Below, one piece after another: positions 1 through 13,100 of a stretch of DNA of 64,000 nucleotides (position 1 is the first letter of the stretch; each line of letters begins with the position of its first letter). Source of the DNA: Ramazzottius varieornatus (taxonomy: Eukaryota; Tardigrada; Eutardigrada; Parachela; Ramazzottiidae); assembly GCA_001949185.1 (NCBI GenBank), contig BDGG01000005.1, positions 1,725,249 to 1,789,248 of the forward strand, given 5' to 3'. The position numbers were made by a program, and so were the translations under genes. The notes beneath the pieces were generated by a model, which worked only from the letters and a program-made list of their open reading frames with translations, was not told where the DNA came from and made no database searches.

Positions 1-3000
1 GATGATTGATTTTGGCAATAATGGATATATTCAACACCCTTATTACAAGTGAGTCCTCCCAGCTGCAGAATATTTACTAGTAATTCTTTTTTAGGTTTAG
101 ACAGAGTAATTTTTCTGTGAAGAAGAACAATCCCGCCAAGAGTGCTTCAAGTGGCGCACGTTTCCAGTACTGTGTGCTATAAGTGTGCGCCACTGAGAAA
201 AAATCTGCTCTAGCTTGGTTAAATTCCCAATTGGCGCACAACACCGTTGTGGAAGGTTTTGCTCGGGTGGGAAATTTCAGACAGTCTGAAAGATCCTGTA
301 TGACTGATGCAGAATAATGGAATATTTTGTCAAGGCTTAAGGCTTCGCGAGACTGTCAGAATATATTTCGCAATATTGTGCTTGCCACCTGTGGTGCGCG
401 TCTTGGAAGCGTTTATGGCAGAATGATTTTAAATTTCTGTGAAAAAGGAGACGATTCCGCACGAATGAGTGACCACACTGATTGTCGTCGGCAGAAGAAA
501 AGTAGTCTTCAAAGCAATAAGAAGGACCGACCATGTGCTCACTTCAATGTTGCGTGCGAATCGTCACCAGCAGGAAAAGTAGAAAAAACTTTTGGCGGAA
601 GGTGCGATGAAAGAGATGGTTAAGTCTGTTTCGCCCCGGCAACACCTCCATTGTCTTCGCGGCTTAATTTACTCTAAGACAGATGTCCCACAACTTGCTA
701 AAGGGTGATACCGATGTTTAAAGATTACAAAGACTAATCAAAAACGGATAGGCGCACCTTTCCTGTCCGGGTTACTTTTTTCATTCAGTCTCTACTTCAC
801 CCGTATAATGCTCAGCTTCCGGAGACTCTTCCGACATGCAACTGCTCAAAAGCCTCAGCCATGAAAGTCGTCCTCAACAAGGCCCATTAGATCTTTAGAA
901 ATTCACCAATGGCCAACATTTTCTTCCGTGGCAAAGTGGCTCCTTTCCATTCAGACATAAGTGCCCTGTTTTCGTCAGCTCCTTCTCCTGCAAGTAAGAT
1001 GTACCGACCGACCGGCAAACAGCGCTCGTAATTATATACGTTCGTTGCGATGCGCGAGCCTCCGTCGAGCCGCCAGATGGAAATCAGAAAAGATGAAACG
1101 GACACCAAGCTTGAAGATGATCAAAGGAAAAGTGTCTCTTGGGCATCGCAAAGATCGGCCACAAGTGACGTAGCCAGCCACTTGACGAGGTGGAACCTTT
1201 TTCTTTAAGATGCTGCCATTTTGTCCGTAAACCTTGTCACTTGTTTTCCTCGTAACAACCATCTTCGGCTCTAAACCATTCTTGCGCCTCGGCGACCCAC
1301 CACAGGGAATATTTTCAGGATATTCGCGCCTCGTGAGAATTTGCGTACCCTTGCACCTTGATAGATTTTTGTGAAGTTGGACATTCATAGCATCCTGCTG
1401 TGTCAATTTGACTGCCATCAGACGAATTTAGCCTCCAATGGTGTATCGATGGAACTATCGGTAAACCCTTTCTGCATATTTTGGTCGAGGGAGAAGAAAA
1501 AAACTTTTTGGCATGGCGGAGTATAATGAGTGGTCGTATAGTCGAGAGCGTGATATAGCGAGGTACCTTTGCCGGTACCAGATGACAGAGTTGGTGTCAT
1601 ATCGATGATATAACAGGCTGGACCGTGTTGGTGTCACTTTATTGCCTTTCTCTTTCTTCCGTGTAGTGTGTATTTCTGTCCGTCAAACGCCTCATTGCAC
1701 CGAGCTCGTGTATTCTTTTGGTGGAGGAGATCGCGAGCTTTGAAGGTCGAGCTTCAGTTTCAGCCAAGCTCTTCCCTCTCACGCTCATCCACCCGTCCAC
1801 TTTTTTCTGTAATACCTTCACCGGGCTGCCGATATTCCATTCGAAATCGAAGGGGGAGGGTCCCTCACGTTAAATTTTGAAATTCGAATATTCGTCTGCA
1901 CTAGTTCTACTATTTTTGGAATATTCGGTATTGACTGGTTTCTGGCTTTTCGCATAGTGGTGGACAGAAAAAGAGCCATGTGAACGGGAATATCGAGCCC
2001 AAGTCCTCGGCGACGCCCGTGATTACCAACGTCAATGCTGCCTCGCATCGCTTAAGTATGCAACTAGAGGAAGACAACTGGTACGCTCGCCATCGAATGG
2101 GACTCACGGATGACAATCCTCTCACGACAGCCACCGCTGCCATGCTGAATCTCAACGGCGGAGACGAGCATACGCAAACTCACATGGGACTCTTGTACGA
2201 CTACTACCGCCAGCCAAACGGCGACAAAGGCGGAAGTGGCAAATCCCTCAACGACATTTGGCACAGGTACGAACCCTGATACAAATACCGTTCTTTGAGA
2301 TAAGCCACATTATCTTTCTGATAAATGATGTTGCATCTTTGAACAACGGCTGAATTTTAACTAGCCTTTTCTGAAGGGATGTTTTGATCAACAAAAAACA
2401 TTCCAATGGAGAGGAAATTCGAGTGCATTATAAATTCAACGTTTTTGCCCAAGTAATTAGTATGTGCGACTTGCCAAGATACCGCAAGATACTGTAGAGT
2501 CGTCAATATCGTTCAGGGTTGCCTTCGGGCACAATGCGTCGAAAAACATACCACTTTTCTTTGTTCCAACAAAATAATCAACGGGGTGTTACTGATGAGA
2601 AAGGCCTAATGTCTGCATACTTTCAAAAACTTCCTCCTCCCTCACTGCCTCCTGACTACTGACTATTAGATATTGGCAGTTAACTTCCAAAGAAATTTAC
2701 TGCAGCATTCACAAAGCTTTCCATGCGGAATAGATTTATCTCAAAATATTCACTGCAAGCGACAGTGCAAATTTTCGAGCAGCAAATCTGCCATACCATA
2801 TGGAGACCTTTGCGTTTTCCACACGACCCTCCACAAAACAATACAAGATAATCCTGTGGACGCAGAAGTCAGTCTACAGACGGACTGCCCCGCACAATTC
2901 TATAAGTCTTCACTGTTTTCTTACCTCAAAACAAGCAGTACTTTCACTAAGCACTTGGACCCTTTTTTCTTTGCGAAACAAAATACCCACAGACTAATCG

Positions 3001-6000
3001 TAAAATTCAAATGAGTACCGCCTGATGAGTTAACCGTGTCGACGAGAGAAGGTTTGCAGTCCGAAAAGGAAAAGTGGCCATGCTTAATTGGACTGTAAAG
3101 ACACGACCTCATTAGCCGTTCATCTCACACATGCAAATTACACAGTAGAAACTTTCATTCGAAAAAATACATAGCATTTGGGAAACCGGCAAACAATCCG
3201 GTGTGACTGTTTTCTCGAATGGCGCATTCTTCCAGCTAGTAACAATGGAAACGTGCGCCACTTCAGAAGACAATCATCCTGAAATTTTTTGCCGGACTGG
3301 GGTTTGTTTTTTGGAATAATCAGAAAGACATATTTGCAGTGGAAACCACGAGTCGACAGTGGAGGTCTCCACCATTCGAACGGCGGGTTCCACCGGTCAA
3401 ACCATGCATCGTTCGGCCCACGCCCATCACTTGTACAAGTCCCAGCAGCACAACCAAGACACAACCTGCGGAGGAATATTACGCAACTCTCCCGACCATT
3501 CCACGGCGTCCATGCGTTCCCACCATTCCTCACCGTCCAGTTCTGACCAGTCACTCAACGCCGGCCACCACTCGCCACATTCCACCAGTCCCGGCACCAA
3601 CCACGCCGTCGTCTCTTCCAGCACCTTCTCCTCCCACACCAAGCATGACGCGGAAGGTAACTCGGTCATCATGAAGCAGGAACAACACACAGAACTTCCG
3701 CCTATCCATCAGGCAGCCTTTGGGGCCTATTACCCGGCACAAGCAGTCCCCTATGTCACGAGCTTGACTGATCAGACAGTGTTGCTCCAGGCCGCCAATG
3801 GCGAGTATTACAGGGCGCCTATTGCCACAGCTAGTACCATGATGGACTATGGCTATGGCTTTCAAGCTAGAGTTCAGACACAGTTTCAGGACCCTTCTTT
3901 GGTGGACCATATGACGGTCGAACGTTATAGGCAAGCCTTTCCGCAAAGCATGAGCAGCCATATACCGGGAATGAATGTTGATTTGCCTTCTCCTGATAGT
4001 GGTCTTGGTGAGGGGCTTGCTTCCCGCGAACACTCAAATTCGCAGGTACGCTCAGCTTTTACCTACGGGTACCAAGAGACATGAAACTAACTTCCGGTTA
4101 TTTTAGCAACAAATGTACGACAGTTACAACGCAAATAACGAAGCACACAATTCGTTCGTCACTTCCGCCTCGTTGATGTCACCAGAAACCTCGACGTCCG
4201 AAAGCCCCCGACTGACGCCAACCCTGAGCAACCGCCGCAACTCTTCCACAGAACGAACGCCGGTCGAGAAGCTTGGTTCGGTCAACCCCATCGTCAACAT
4301 TCCTAAAGTGTAAGCGAAAAACTCCAATCGGAAAACCCAGTTCCTCGCTTTGTTTAAAAATCGAGAGCGCCACGCCCAAAAGTTCAAAATATCTTTCCTG
4401 TCTAATTCACGAAATTTTCAATCCTAGTTTTCTCGTTTACTGCAAAGAGACGCTTTAGTTTTTCTAAAGTTCTTTTCCGACGGGGAATATGTGAGCGAAC
4501 TTAGTCGGAAGAGTGTCCAGTGGGCACTTGAGCTCTGAGAAACTTGTGTAGGCAGCGCCGATCGCTCATCGCCTCCTCAGCGCTCTTGCCTGACGCTCGA
4601 GCACAGTGAGAAAGGGGTGTAGTCTCCGTAGCTCGCTCTGAATGGACTATAGGGTCTCAATTGATCTGCTTATCAAAAATAATCCCTCTGTAATAACACT
4701 AACCCGGCTCTGGTGTTGCTCTGGCTGCAGATTCTCCAACGTCGGTTTCCGTTACTACTTGGAGTCGCCCATTAGCACCAGTCAAAAGCGCGAAGAGGAT
4801 CGCATTACCTATATTAACAAAGGTACGTAGCCCATCTTGTGCCTCCATCCAATCAAGCGGAACACCCTTTGGACAAGTGTCGGCCCTGTTTGCCCATCAA
4901 TTTAAGATGTGTAATACCCGCTGATACTCCACCCCGATCAAGCGACCAACCGATCGACATACAGACATCATAACATGCAATGAATGAATCTGACCAATCT
5001 AACCCATGTTTTCATTTGCTACATCTAGGCCAGTTTTACCCCATCACTCTTGAATACATTCCTGATCCCGACAAGCCCTTGAAATCACAAACAGTCAAAG
5101 TAAGAATGAGAGAAGCCTGTTTTGATGTAATTTCATTTGCGATGTAAAGTATGCGAATGAATGAGTGAAATCGAGAAGGGTTCAATTTCGCCCACACTTC
5201 CTTCTTTTGTGGTATAAATACCTGTCTCACCGACGCTTTCCTTCCTAGTCAACCATTATGCTGGTGTTCCGTGAAGAAAAGACCAGTGAGGAAGAAGCGA
5301 AAGCCTGGCAGTTTTGGCACAGTCGACAACACAGCATAAAACAACGCATATTCGACGCCGACACAAAAAACAGCATCGGCCTAGTCGGCTGTATCGAAGA
5401 AACCTCCCACAACGCCATTTCCGTGTACTGGAATCCACACGAAGGACCAGCAAAAGTTAACATTGCCGTTCAATGCCTCAGCACCGACTTCAGTAACCAA
5501 AAAGGAGTGAAGGTAAACCCAACTTCTCAAAACTTAAAACCACGCCCCACATTCAACCGGCAAAATACATCTAACGTATATTCTCCTACAGGGTCTTCCG
5601 CTTCACATTCAGATCGACACCCACGAGGATCTTCGAGCGCAAGGAAAGCCATTCCACCGAGGTTACTGCCAAATAAAGATATTTTGCGACAAGGTGTGGA
5701 AATTCATCCTGTCAAATTTCGACTGACATGTCCACTAATTTTTGAAAATTTGCACTAAAATTTGGTTAAAATTTTTTGTAGGGTGCAGAAAGGAAGACAA
5801 GGGACGAGGAACGAAGAGCCGCCAAGAGAAAGATGGCGGCTGCCGGTCGCAAGAAGCTAGACGACCTGTACCATCCCAACATCGAGCGCTCAGAGTTCTA
5901 CGCCATGGCCGACTTGGCCAAGCCACCCCTCCTCTTCACACCTGCCGAGGACCTCGACCGACTTCCACCCATGGAACTCGGACTCTTCTACAATGCCGGT

Positions 6001-6710
6001 AACGGTAGCGAGCCCAAACCAGACGACGAGGATATCCGTTCCGAGCGTGCTTCCTCCATCGTCGACAACGTCCTACCTCCGGCGAAACGCATAAAGATCG
6101 TTCCTCCAGTCTCAGAACGAGGTACTGTCGCAAGAACTCTTACCCAAACCATCGGAAATTCTCTCCTAAAATATCACTCCGTCCTTTCAGTCATGCTTTA
6201 CATGAGGAAGGAAAGCGACGAAGCATACACGGCCCTACACCTGGTTCCTCCAACCATAAAGGGACTCACACAAGCTGTAAGTACCCCAGTCAAGCTCGCG
6301 CAAAATAGCGCCTGAGACACGCCAGTGTGCGCCACTTCATCCGATCGATGAATAGAACGGATATCTCTCTTTGCAGATCTACCTGAAATACGGCGCCGAT
6401 CCGAACAAAATCACCAAAATATTCAAAAAGAATTCTCAAGGGTACGTTCAACGCTTTTCATGGAAATCGGAAATAACTCAAATATCTAAAAATTTCAGAT
6501 ATTTCTGATCAATGAACAAATATCTTTCTGTTCAGGTCGACGGTGGAAATGGACGACGACATGGTTCGTCTGTATTCCAACGAGGACACATTCGTCATCA
6601 ATTTCCAACAAAACGCCGAAGACGACACCCTTCACGTCTACCTGACGGAACTTCCGTACGAACCGAGGGCAGATTCGTCTTCAACTTCTCTTCAAAACAT
6701 ACCAAGCTAG
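1..6710 (+). CDS. grh: Grainyhead-like CP2-family transcription factor (5' end uncertain)
   Basis: Nuclear DNA-binding regulator of epithelial identity and barrier genes. Exons read as 2-48 (47 nt, ending at a GTGAGT donor), 1958-2266, 3340-4045, 4107-4309, 4731-4822, 5029-5099, 5249-5512, 5592-5693, 5782-6121, 6191-6276, 6377-6441 and 6536-6710, together 2460 nt or 819 codons plus stop. The second exon carries the N-terminal activation motif [11 protein letters not shown] and [10 protein letters not shown]. The CP2 DNA-binding domain spans exons 5-8 with [21 protein letters not shown]-like blocks, [12 protein letters not shown], the cysteine-bearing [20 protein letters not shown] segment and AKRKM. 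The C-terminal dimerisation domain follows ([38 protein letters not shown]). Exon 3 is a Ser/His-rich linker. An AATAAA at 7220-7225 is a likely poly(A) signal. The first exon fits in phase, but the true start may lie upstream of the window. Confidence 0.93.
141..245. repeat. Palindromic AAGTGGCGCACG element, copy 1
   Basis: Core at 145-198 has left arm CAAGTGGCGCACGTTTCCAG and right arm GTGTGCGCCACT. A further GGCGCAC half-site follows near 230. It lies in the first intron of the grainyhead gene. Confidence 0.75.
3183..3298. repeat. Palindromic AAGTGGCGCACG element, copy 2
   Basis: Core 3212-3270 (GAATGGCGCATTCTTCCAG ... GGAAACGTGCGCCACTTC). Outer arms AACCGGCAAACAATCC and GCCGGACTGG extend the inverted repeat. 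It sits just before grainyhead exon 3 (3340). Confidence 0.8.
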
Positions 6711-7503
6711 ACCTCCGCTTACTCAGCATATGCACAAGCTGCCACGTTTATACCACAATATTCTCACTCAGAATCTCGTGCTACTCATTCCACAAGTTTC
6801 TATCCCGCTATCTACTCCCATCTGACACTGACCAAATATCGACTGTCGAGGACAAACCCGAAGGTTCTCGGGCAACCTGCAGCTGGAACTGGACCAAGTA
6901 CCGCTCTATAGCCTTGTACAGGAGTATACCGCGCTGAACCGGCAAAAGATTACAGTAAACTCTTCCGAGATTATAGTTTTATAAAATAATTGTCTCGCGC
7001 AGTTACTCCCCTGCTCCAGCTTACTCCTTCTCAAACTGCCATATTCGCAATCCTTCATATGCGTGGTAAAAGCTACAGCTTCTTGTTGACCATTCCTGCA
7101 CATCTGCTCTAGCCCATTCTCCGTTCCTCTTCCTGTCTGTTAGGAATAACCCTCTCTAATATCGTTTCAATCAAACGATGTCAATGTGTGCCTGGTGACG
7201 TGACCGAGTGTTTTATTTCAATAAAATATTCAGTTTCCGGTTAGGAACCTCCAGACAACAAGGTGAAGAGCAAACGCCTACGCGCACTTCGTCTGCTTCC
7301 ATTTTGAAAAAGGGATGTGGTAAAAGTGCAAACTTTGGGATTTGTCACTATCAGTGCAAAGGTCCCTCATCACAGAGTCGATAATGTAAAGTATTTCTTT
7401 GGGAAGGGTGGTGGCACTTACCATAGATCTCTTCGGAAGGCTTGATGGCGTCAAAGCTTCATTACGCAGTTGTCCTGTATGGCTTATTCTTCTTTTCTCT
7501 TTT
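6711..7503. other. Grainyhead/NME6 convergent 3' region
   Basis: This stretch separates two convergent genes. It holds the grainyhead 3' UTR with AATAAA at 7220-7225. I see no coding exon in it. Confidence 0.6.
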
Positions 7504-8640
7504 CTATCCTTTCATCGATTTTGCTAACTTCCTCGTTCCTTTACTCAGATGACTTAGATCCTTCAGTAAACTCCGGGCTGTCCCCAGGACCTTCAGTGTG
7601 GCCGCCATCATAGACCAGACCGTGCCACTTTCTTCCTTGTTCTGACGATCTTTCGGACAGTCTTCCATCCCATCCCACTTATCCATCTTGAATTCAGGAA
7701 ACAGAAGCTGGCATTCTCTCTTCGTGGACTCTGGCGAATCTGAGGAACCAAACATCGATCGGATATTCAAAAATTCTGAATTTGCACGAAGGTACAGGGC
7801 AAACCGGAGCCATGAACAGCATTTCGAGTATCTGTTAAGCCGAATCGTCCGCGGATTGTTACCGGATGCGTCAGCTTCGTCCTGAAAGCATAACCATCCA
7901 GATTCCTTCTGGTTAGTAGAGACACAATAAGAAAAAAACAGCTGGCCCGCTAGCGCTTACTTGGACACTTTGGTCGGCCCCATCAGGGAACGCCACCGTT
8001 TTACGGCATCTTTGCCATGAAGAAGCAAAGCGATCACTTCCCCGCTACAGAAACAACAAGACGATAGCATGCTTACCAGTCGATGCTTTACAACGCCTTT
8101 ATGTACTACTGCACAAGAAAGCTTGTTCTAGGACTTACACTCGAGTTACCTGGACATCATCTCGGTTGCACGTTGGAAGAAGAATCGTCCTATGTAGCCA
8201 GACATACCATAAGACGAATTTTCTATGGATGATGGAAGTGCTAAGCGATATTCACCTCTATGCTCTTTATACAGCTCCTCAGCCTGTTGGCGAGTCAAGT
8301 GCATCCTTCGACTTCTGGAGATGTCCAGACCGTTGTCCCTTATGGTGTCGACAATTTCCTGAACGAAAGGCAAGTTTTCTTGAAGTATTAACATTTAATA
8401 CTGTGGTTTCGTTAATGGTTACTGATCATCATCTGCACATACATCAACAACGTGTGGAAGTGTGGCGGCATGAGGCTTGATAATGGCAATCACCAAACAA
8501 CTACTGGAATCTTTGAGGGTTGGCGTTGCAGTCTGGAAGCGTCGTTGGTAGTGACAGCAACTTCCGGTCACTTTTGCCATCTCGACTGCTGCTTTCCAAT
8601 AGTCTAGTGGCCGGGCGAGAGTGCTGGACTTGCGGAGCAT
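7504..8640 (-). CDS. NME6: Nucleoside diphosphate kinase 6
   Basis: Transfers the gamma phosphate between nucleoside di- and triphosphates through a phospho-histidine. Exons on the minus strand: 8443-8640, 8256-8358, 8150-8189, 7961-8044, 7805-7881, 7504-7739, giving 245 residues. Family landmarks after splicing are AIIKPHA, SRRMHLTRQQAEELYKEHRG, GRFFFQRATEMMSSGEVIALLL, RWRSLMGPTKV, TIRGRFGLTDTRN and the active-site NAVHGSDSPES (catalytic His). The start is the ATG at 8640. It gives a roughly 45-residue leader rich in Arg, Lys and Ser, compatible with a mitochondrial targeting peptide, as expected for NME6. The C-terminal tail after LLFPEF is longer than in human NME6 and lysine rich. The gene is divergent from the thioesterase gene, whose start is about 0.6 kb away. 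Confidence 0.92.
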
Positions 8641-9251
8641 CCTGGAGGCAACTGACTTACTGTTTCTTCGTGTGAAGCTTCGGACTCTACAATTCTCCAA
8701 AGTGGCAAAATCAGTAAACGACAACAATGGAAAATTGGAATTACTCAATATTCAACATCTCTGACATTGTCTGTAGAGACTCGAGAGAGCTCCATGCCGC
8801 GCTTTACCATACGACTTGCTGCCACTGTGTCCATCAATTTGCAATCGGGCTTGTTAACCAACAATCATCACCAATCAAGTCCTGGCTCCCATTGCTCGAA
8901 CTTCCAACGGTACGGCTAACCAGAACTCTGCCTTTTTTTCTCTGGTTTCAACCAATCGGATGACTTTTGCAGTCGATGTTCTCGTTTCCGCCTCTACCTT
9001 AACTAAGTTGATAAGTGAGATAAGGCAAGCGGAGTGCGGAGATAAGGATCGCCAATTTATCCGACTGCCCATTTTTATTCCAGTGATATCGTGGTTGGAT
9101 AACAGTACGTCAGTCGTTCATGTTGTCTTCCACCATTCCTCTCCCGAAACGTAGTATCGCTGCTGGAGTGATCTCATCCTGCGCAGCGGCCTTCCTGCTG
9201 GTGTATCAGACAAGTTGGTGGATGGGAACAAGCCTGTCGTCGACCAGGAAA

Positions 9252-10698
<1,447 letters not shown>

Positions 10699-11266
10699 TG
10701 ATGATGAGTCGAAGTGGTCCGGAAACGCCCTTGATATGGAATCCCTGCATGCTCCGTAATTTTGTCTGATAATGCGCTTCGGTCTTGTTTGCTGAACCCT
10801 GTTTCACTCGTACCCTGTTTCACCCGTACCTCGTAAGTCGTAATGATTTATAGCCCAGAAGACCATTATGGAACACGGTCGTTTTTATCGTGATTGCGTT
10901 CTCAAAACTTTTTATTTATGTCGCGTTCTAAGCTTGATATTTGAATAGTCCTCTTGTAAACAATCGATGTCCACCTTTCATGTTGAAGATACTTTATTAC
11001 TCAGATGTCCCTCACCATGACACCTTTGCGGACACGCAGAACATCACAAGATACATCAACCCCTTGATTTCTGTCATGCACGACGATTCTTCTGTCCACC
11101 AGAAGCTGAAATTAACCGATTTCACTGAACGAAAACCAAGAACAATCTGCCTTATTACGGAATGTGAAGTTGAGAGTAAAACATTAAAACACATAACTAG
11201 ACAACACCGTTATTTGCATATGAGTAGATTGTAGATATCTGTATAGTTTGGCTGACTTCCGTGATC
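10699..11266. other. Convergent intergenic region
   Basis: No coding signal. An imperfect direct repeat of CCCTGTTTCACTCGTAC occurs around 10796-10834. A TTTATT at 10911-10916 may be the V-ATPase G poly(A) signal read on the minus strand. Confidence 0.4.
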
Positions 11267-11617
11267 TCATCCACGGTAATTCTTGTGAAGACGAGGCTCC
11301 ACGTTGTTGACCATACCCAGAAGGTTCTGGATGACCTGCTCCTTATTGACATCTACTCGCTGGTTCATGGCGTTAATACGCTTGGTTGTCTCGATGTCGA
11401 TCTTGGTGGCAATGTCATCACGGGATCCCAGATGCTGGCTTTCATATGCTTTGAACTGGCGTTCCCGTTCTTCGCGATACTTTTCGATCTCCGACTGCGC
11501 CTCCTCCTTGGCTTGTTTCAGGCGACGAGCCTTCCTCTTTCTCGCTTCGGCAACCTTGTCCGCAGCCTTCTTCTCGGCTGCCAGGAGCTGCTGGATACCT
11601 TGGGTTTGAGTAGCCAT
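11267..11617 (-). CDS. ATP6V1G: V-type proton ATPase subunit G
   Basis: Peripheral-stalk subunit of the V1 sector, which couples ATP hydrolysis to proton pumping in endomembranes. A single open frame of 116 residues with no intron. It starts [19 protein letters not shown] and continues with [20 protein letters not shown], the diagnostic conserved N-terminal helix. A charged coiled coil runs to a terminal NYRG. Length matches the family (about 115-118). It converges with the thioesterase gene and is divergent from the unrecognised gene starting near 12.0 kb. Confidence 0.95.
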   Translation of the reverse strand: MATQTQGIQQLLAAEKKAADKVAEARKRKARRLKQAKEEAQSEIEKYREERERQFKAYESQHLGSRDDIATKIDIETTKRINAMNQRVDVNKEQVIQNLLGMVNNVEPRLHKNYRG

Positions 11618-12015
11618 GAAAGATCAATTCGCGTAGTCACGTGAGCCAGTACCAGCCAACCCTCCGTAGATCCGATCGGAGAGAAGCAGGCAAACAGAGA
11701 TAAAGTAGGTAGACCTCCCACTATGCTGCTTCAGTGGTCCTCGTTCACTACTGCAGAATGTTCCTCACGTGGGGTTCCAGAGATCCAGAGGAAGATCAGA
11801 AGCTCGGACAAAGCTGCAAGATGAGAAATCAAGAATGCTTTCACGAAAAAACAATACGAAAATCTGTCGCCTCTTTCACATGGTAGCGTCGAGTTGATTG
11901 GATGAAAGACTTGATTCTTGCCAGTTACGGTGAGTTGACATCCTCTGGAGGGAGGTCGCCCGGTGAGGGGGAGGGGCTCATGGCCTCATATGCTCACACT
12001 GACTGACAAGAAGGA
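11618..12015. other. Divergent promoter region
   Basis: Lies between the starts of V-ATPase G (-) and the unrecognised gene (+). No exon is visible, and it probably holds both promoters and 5' UTRs. Confidence 0.4.
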
Positions 12016-12861
12016 ATGCCCAGCCTGCCCCGGGGGAAGATGGCCTGTGGACCTTCGAATTCGGACTCCGGTCGCTTTGCTGCTTTTGTTCCATCCTTTG
12101 ACTTTACGACTTTATTAACGAACTTCGGAACCAGCTCCAAGTACGGTTTTCGAGGTCGCAAATAGAGCAGGTGATCCAGGTTTATTTGGAAGTATTTCGA
12201 AAAAGCGAAGCAGCGCTGCAGGATGAAGAATATCGACTGGGGATGGCAATTGAAGGCGAGAAATCTGCGGCACCGTGGAGAGTACCTCTTCAAGAACATG
12301 CCCATTCCTGCTGATATTACTTTCCACCTTCCGACAAACAACGGAAAAATTGAGACTATCGCTGCGCGCAAGTGAGTTCATCGGTTCGTGACTGTTCGTC
12401 TTCCAATGTTCCGTAGCGATCTTTTAGTTTGGAGTGGTCCGGCAATGAACCGGCATCGCGTACAGGTGCCTTTCCCAACTGATACCCGGCAAACCAACTC
12501 TGTGAGGCAGACTTGTCATCTCCGTATCCCAGACCATTTGAGCGGCGATTCAGTCGTCTATAAGCCGATAGATATCATTGTCGAGCCTTTCGCTCTTGGG
12601 GTCGACACTACCGCGAAGGACTTCCGCGATCTCTATCAAAGCAAGCTTCCATTCAGGATTACTTCAGGCCGGATAAACGACCTGGGAAATGATTATGAAG
12701 TTCGCAACACTGAGGAAAAGATGTTTGTTCATGACTCGGCTGGTACGGTCGGTCTGCGGTTCAACAAGTCTACGGGGGTACAATTTGAACGTTTCGATTG
12801 GCAAAAACATGGACGCTTTGACCGACACCCGCTGTTCTGGAGTAGTTTTCGGCAGAGTTAA
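12016..12861 (+). CDS. Unrecognised protein, about 240 aa, with possible 3' frameshift
   Basis: I do not recognise this family. A consistent model has exons 12016-12140, 12222-12371 and 12417-12861 with GT-AG introns and 239 residues. Readable blocks are IDWGWQLKARNLRHRGEYLF, PIPADITFHLP, DLLVWSGPAMNRHRVQVPF and VYKPIDIIVEPFALG. There is no signal peptide or membrane segment. After a run of five G at about 12777-12781 a second frame stays open to 12967 and looks more protein-like (IGKNMDALTDTRCSGVVFGR, HIEVVDLLNLIKAAWR) than the annotated tail. The true C terminus may therefore lie there, through a frameshift, a sequencing error or an unseen intron. The first exon is the weakest part of the model; the ATG at 12223 is an alternative start. 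Confidence 0.5.
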
Positions 12862-13100
12862 GAACCATATTGAGGTGGTCGATCTTTTAAATCTGATTAA
12901 AGCAGCGTGGCGATGCAGAGAAGATTATAAGACTATCCGTTTGCAGTCCTACGTTCAATACCACTAGTGAGAACCTTCTCGGTCGAATTTCATCGCTCCC
13001 CGATATCACAACTAGCCTATTTTATGCATATGCCGGATAGCAGTTCCATAAAGCCTTCATTGACTCCACATTTTACTGGATTAGATAGAGCTTCCCGAGA

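Noticed and set aside
6318-6345. Single GTGTGCGCCACTTCATC half-site in a grainyhead intron
   Set aside because: Only one arm is visible, so it is not counted among the palindromic copies.
11261-11644. Plus-strand hydrophobic frame of 127 codons
   Set aside because: Antisense of the V-ATPase subunit G coiled coil.
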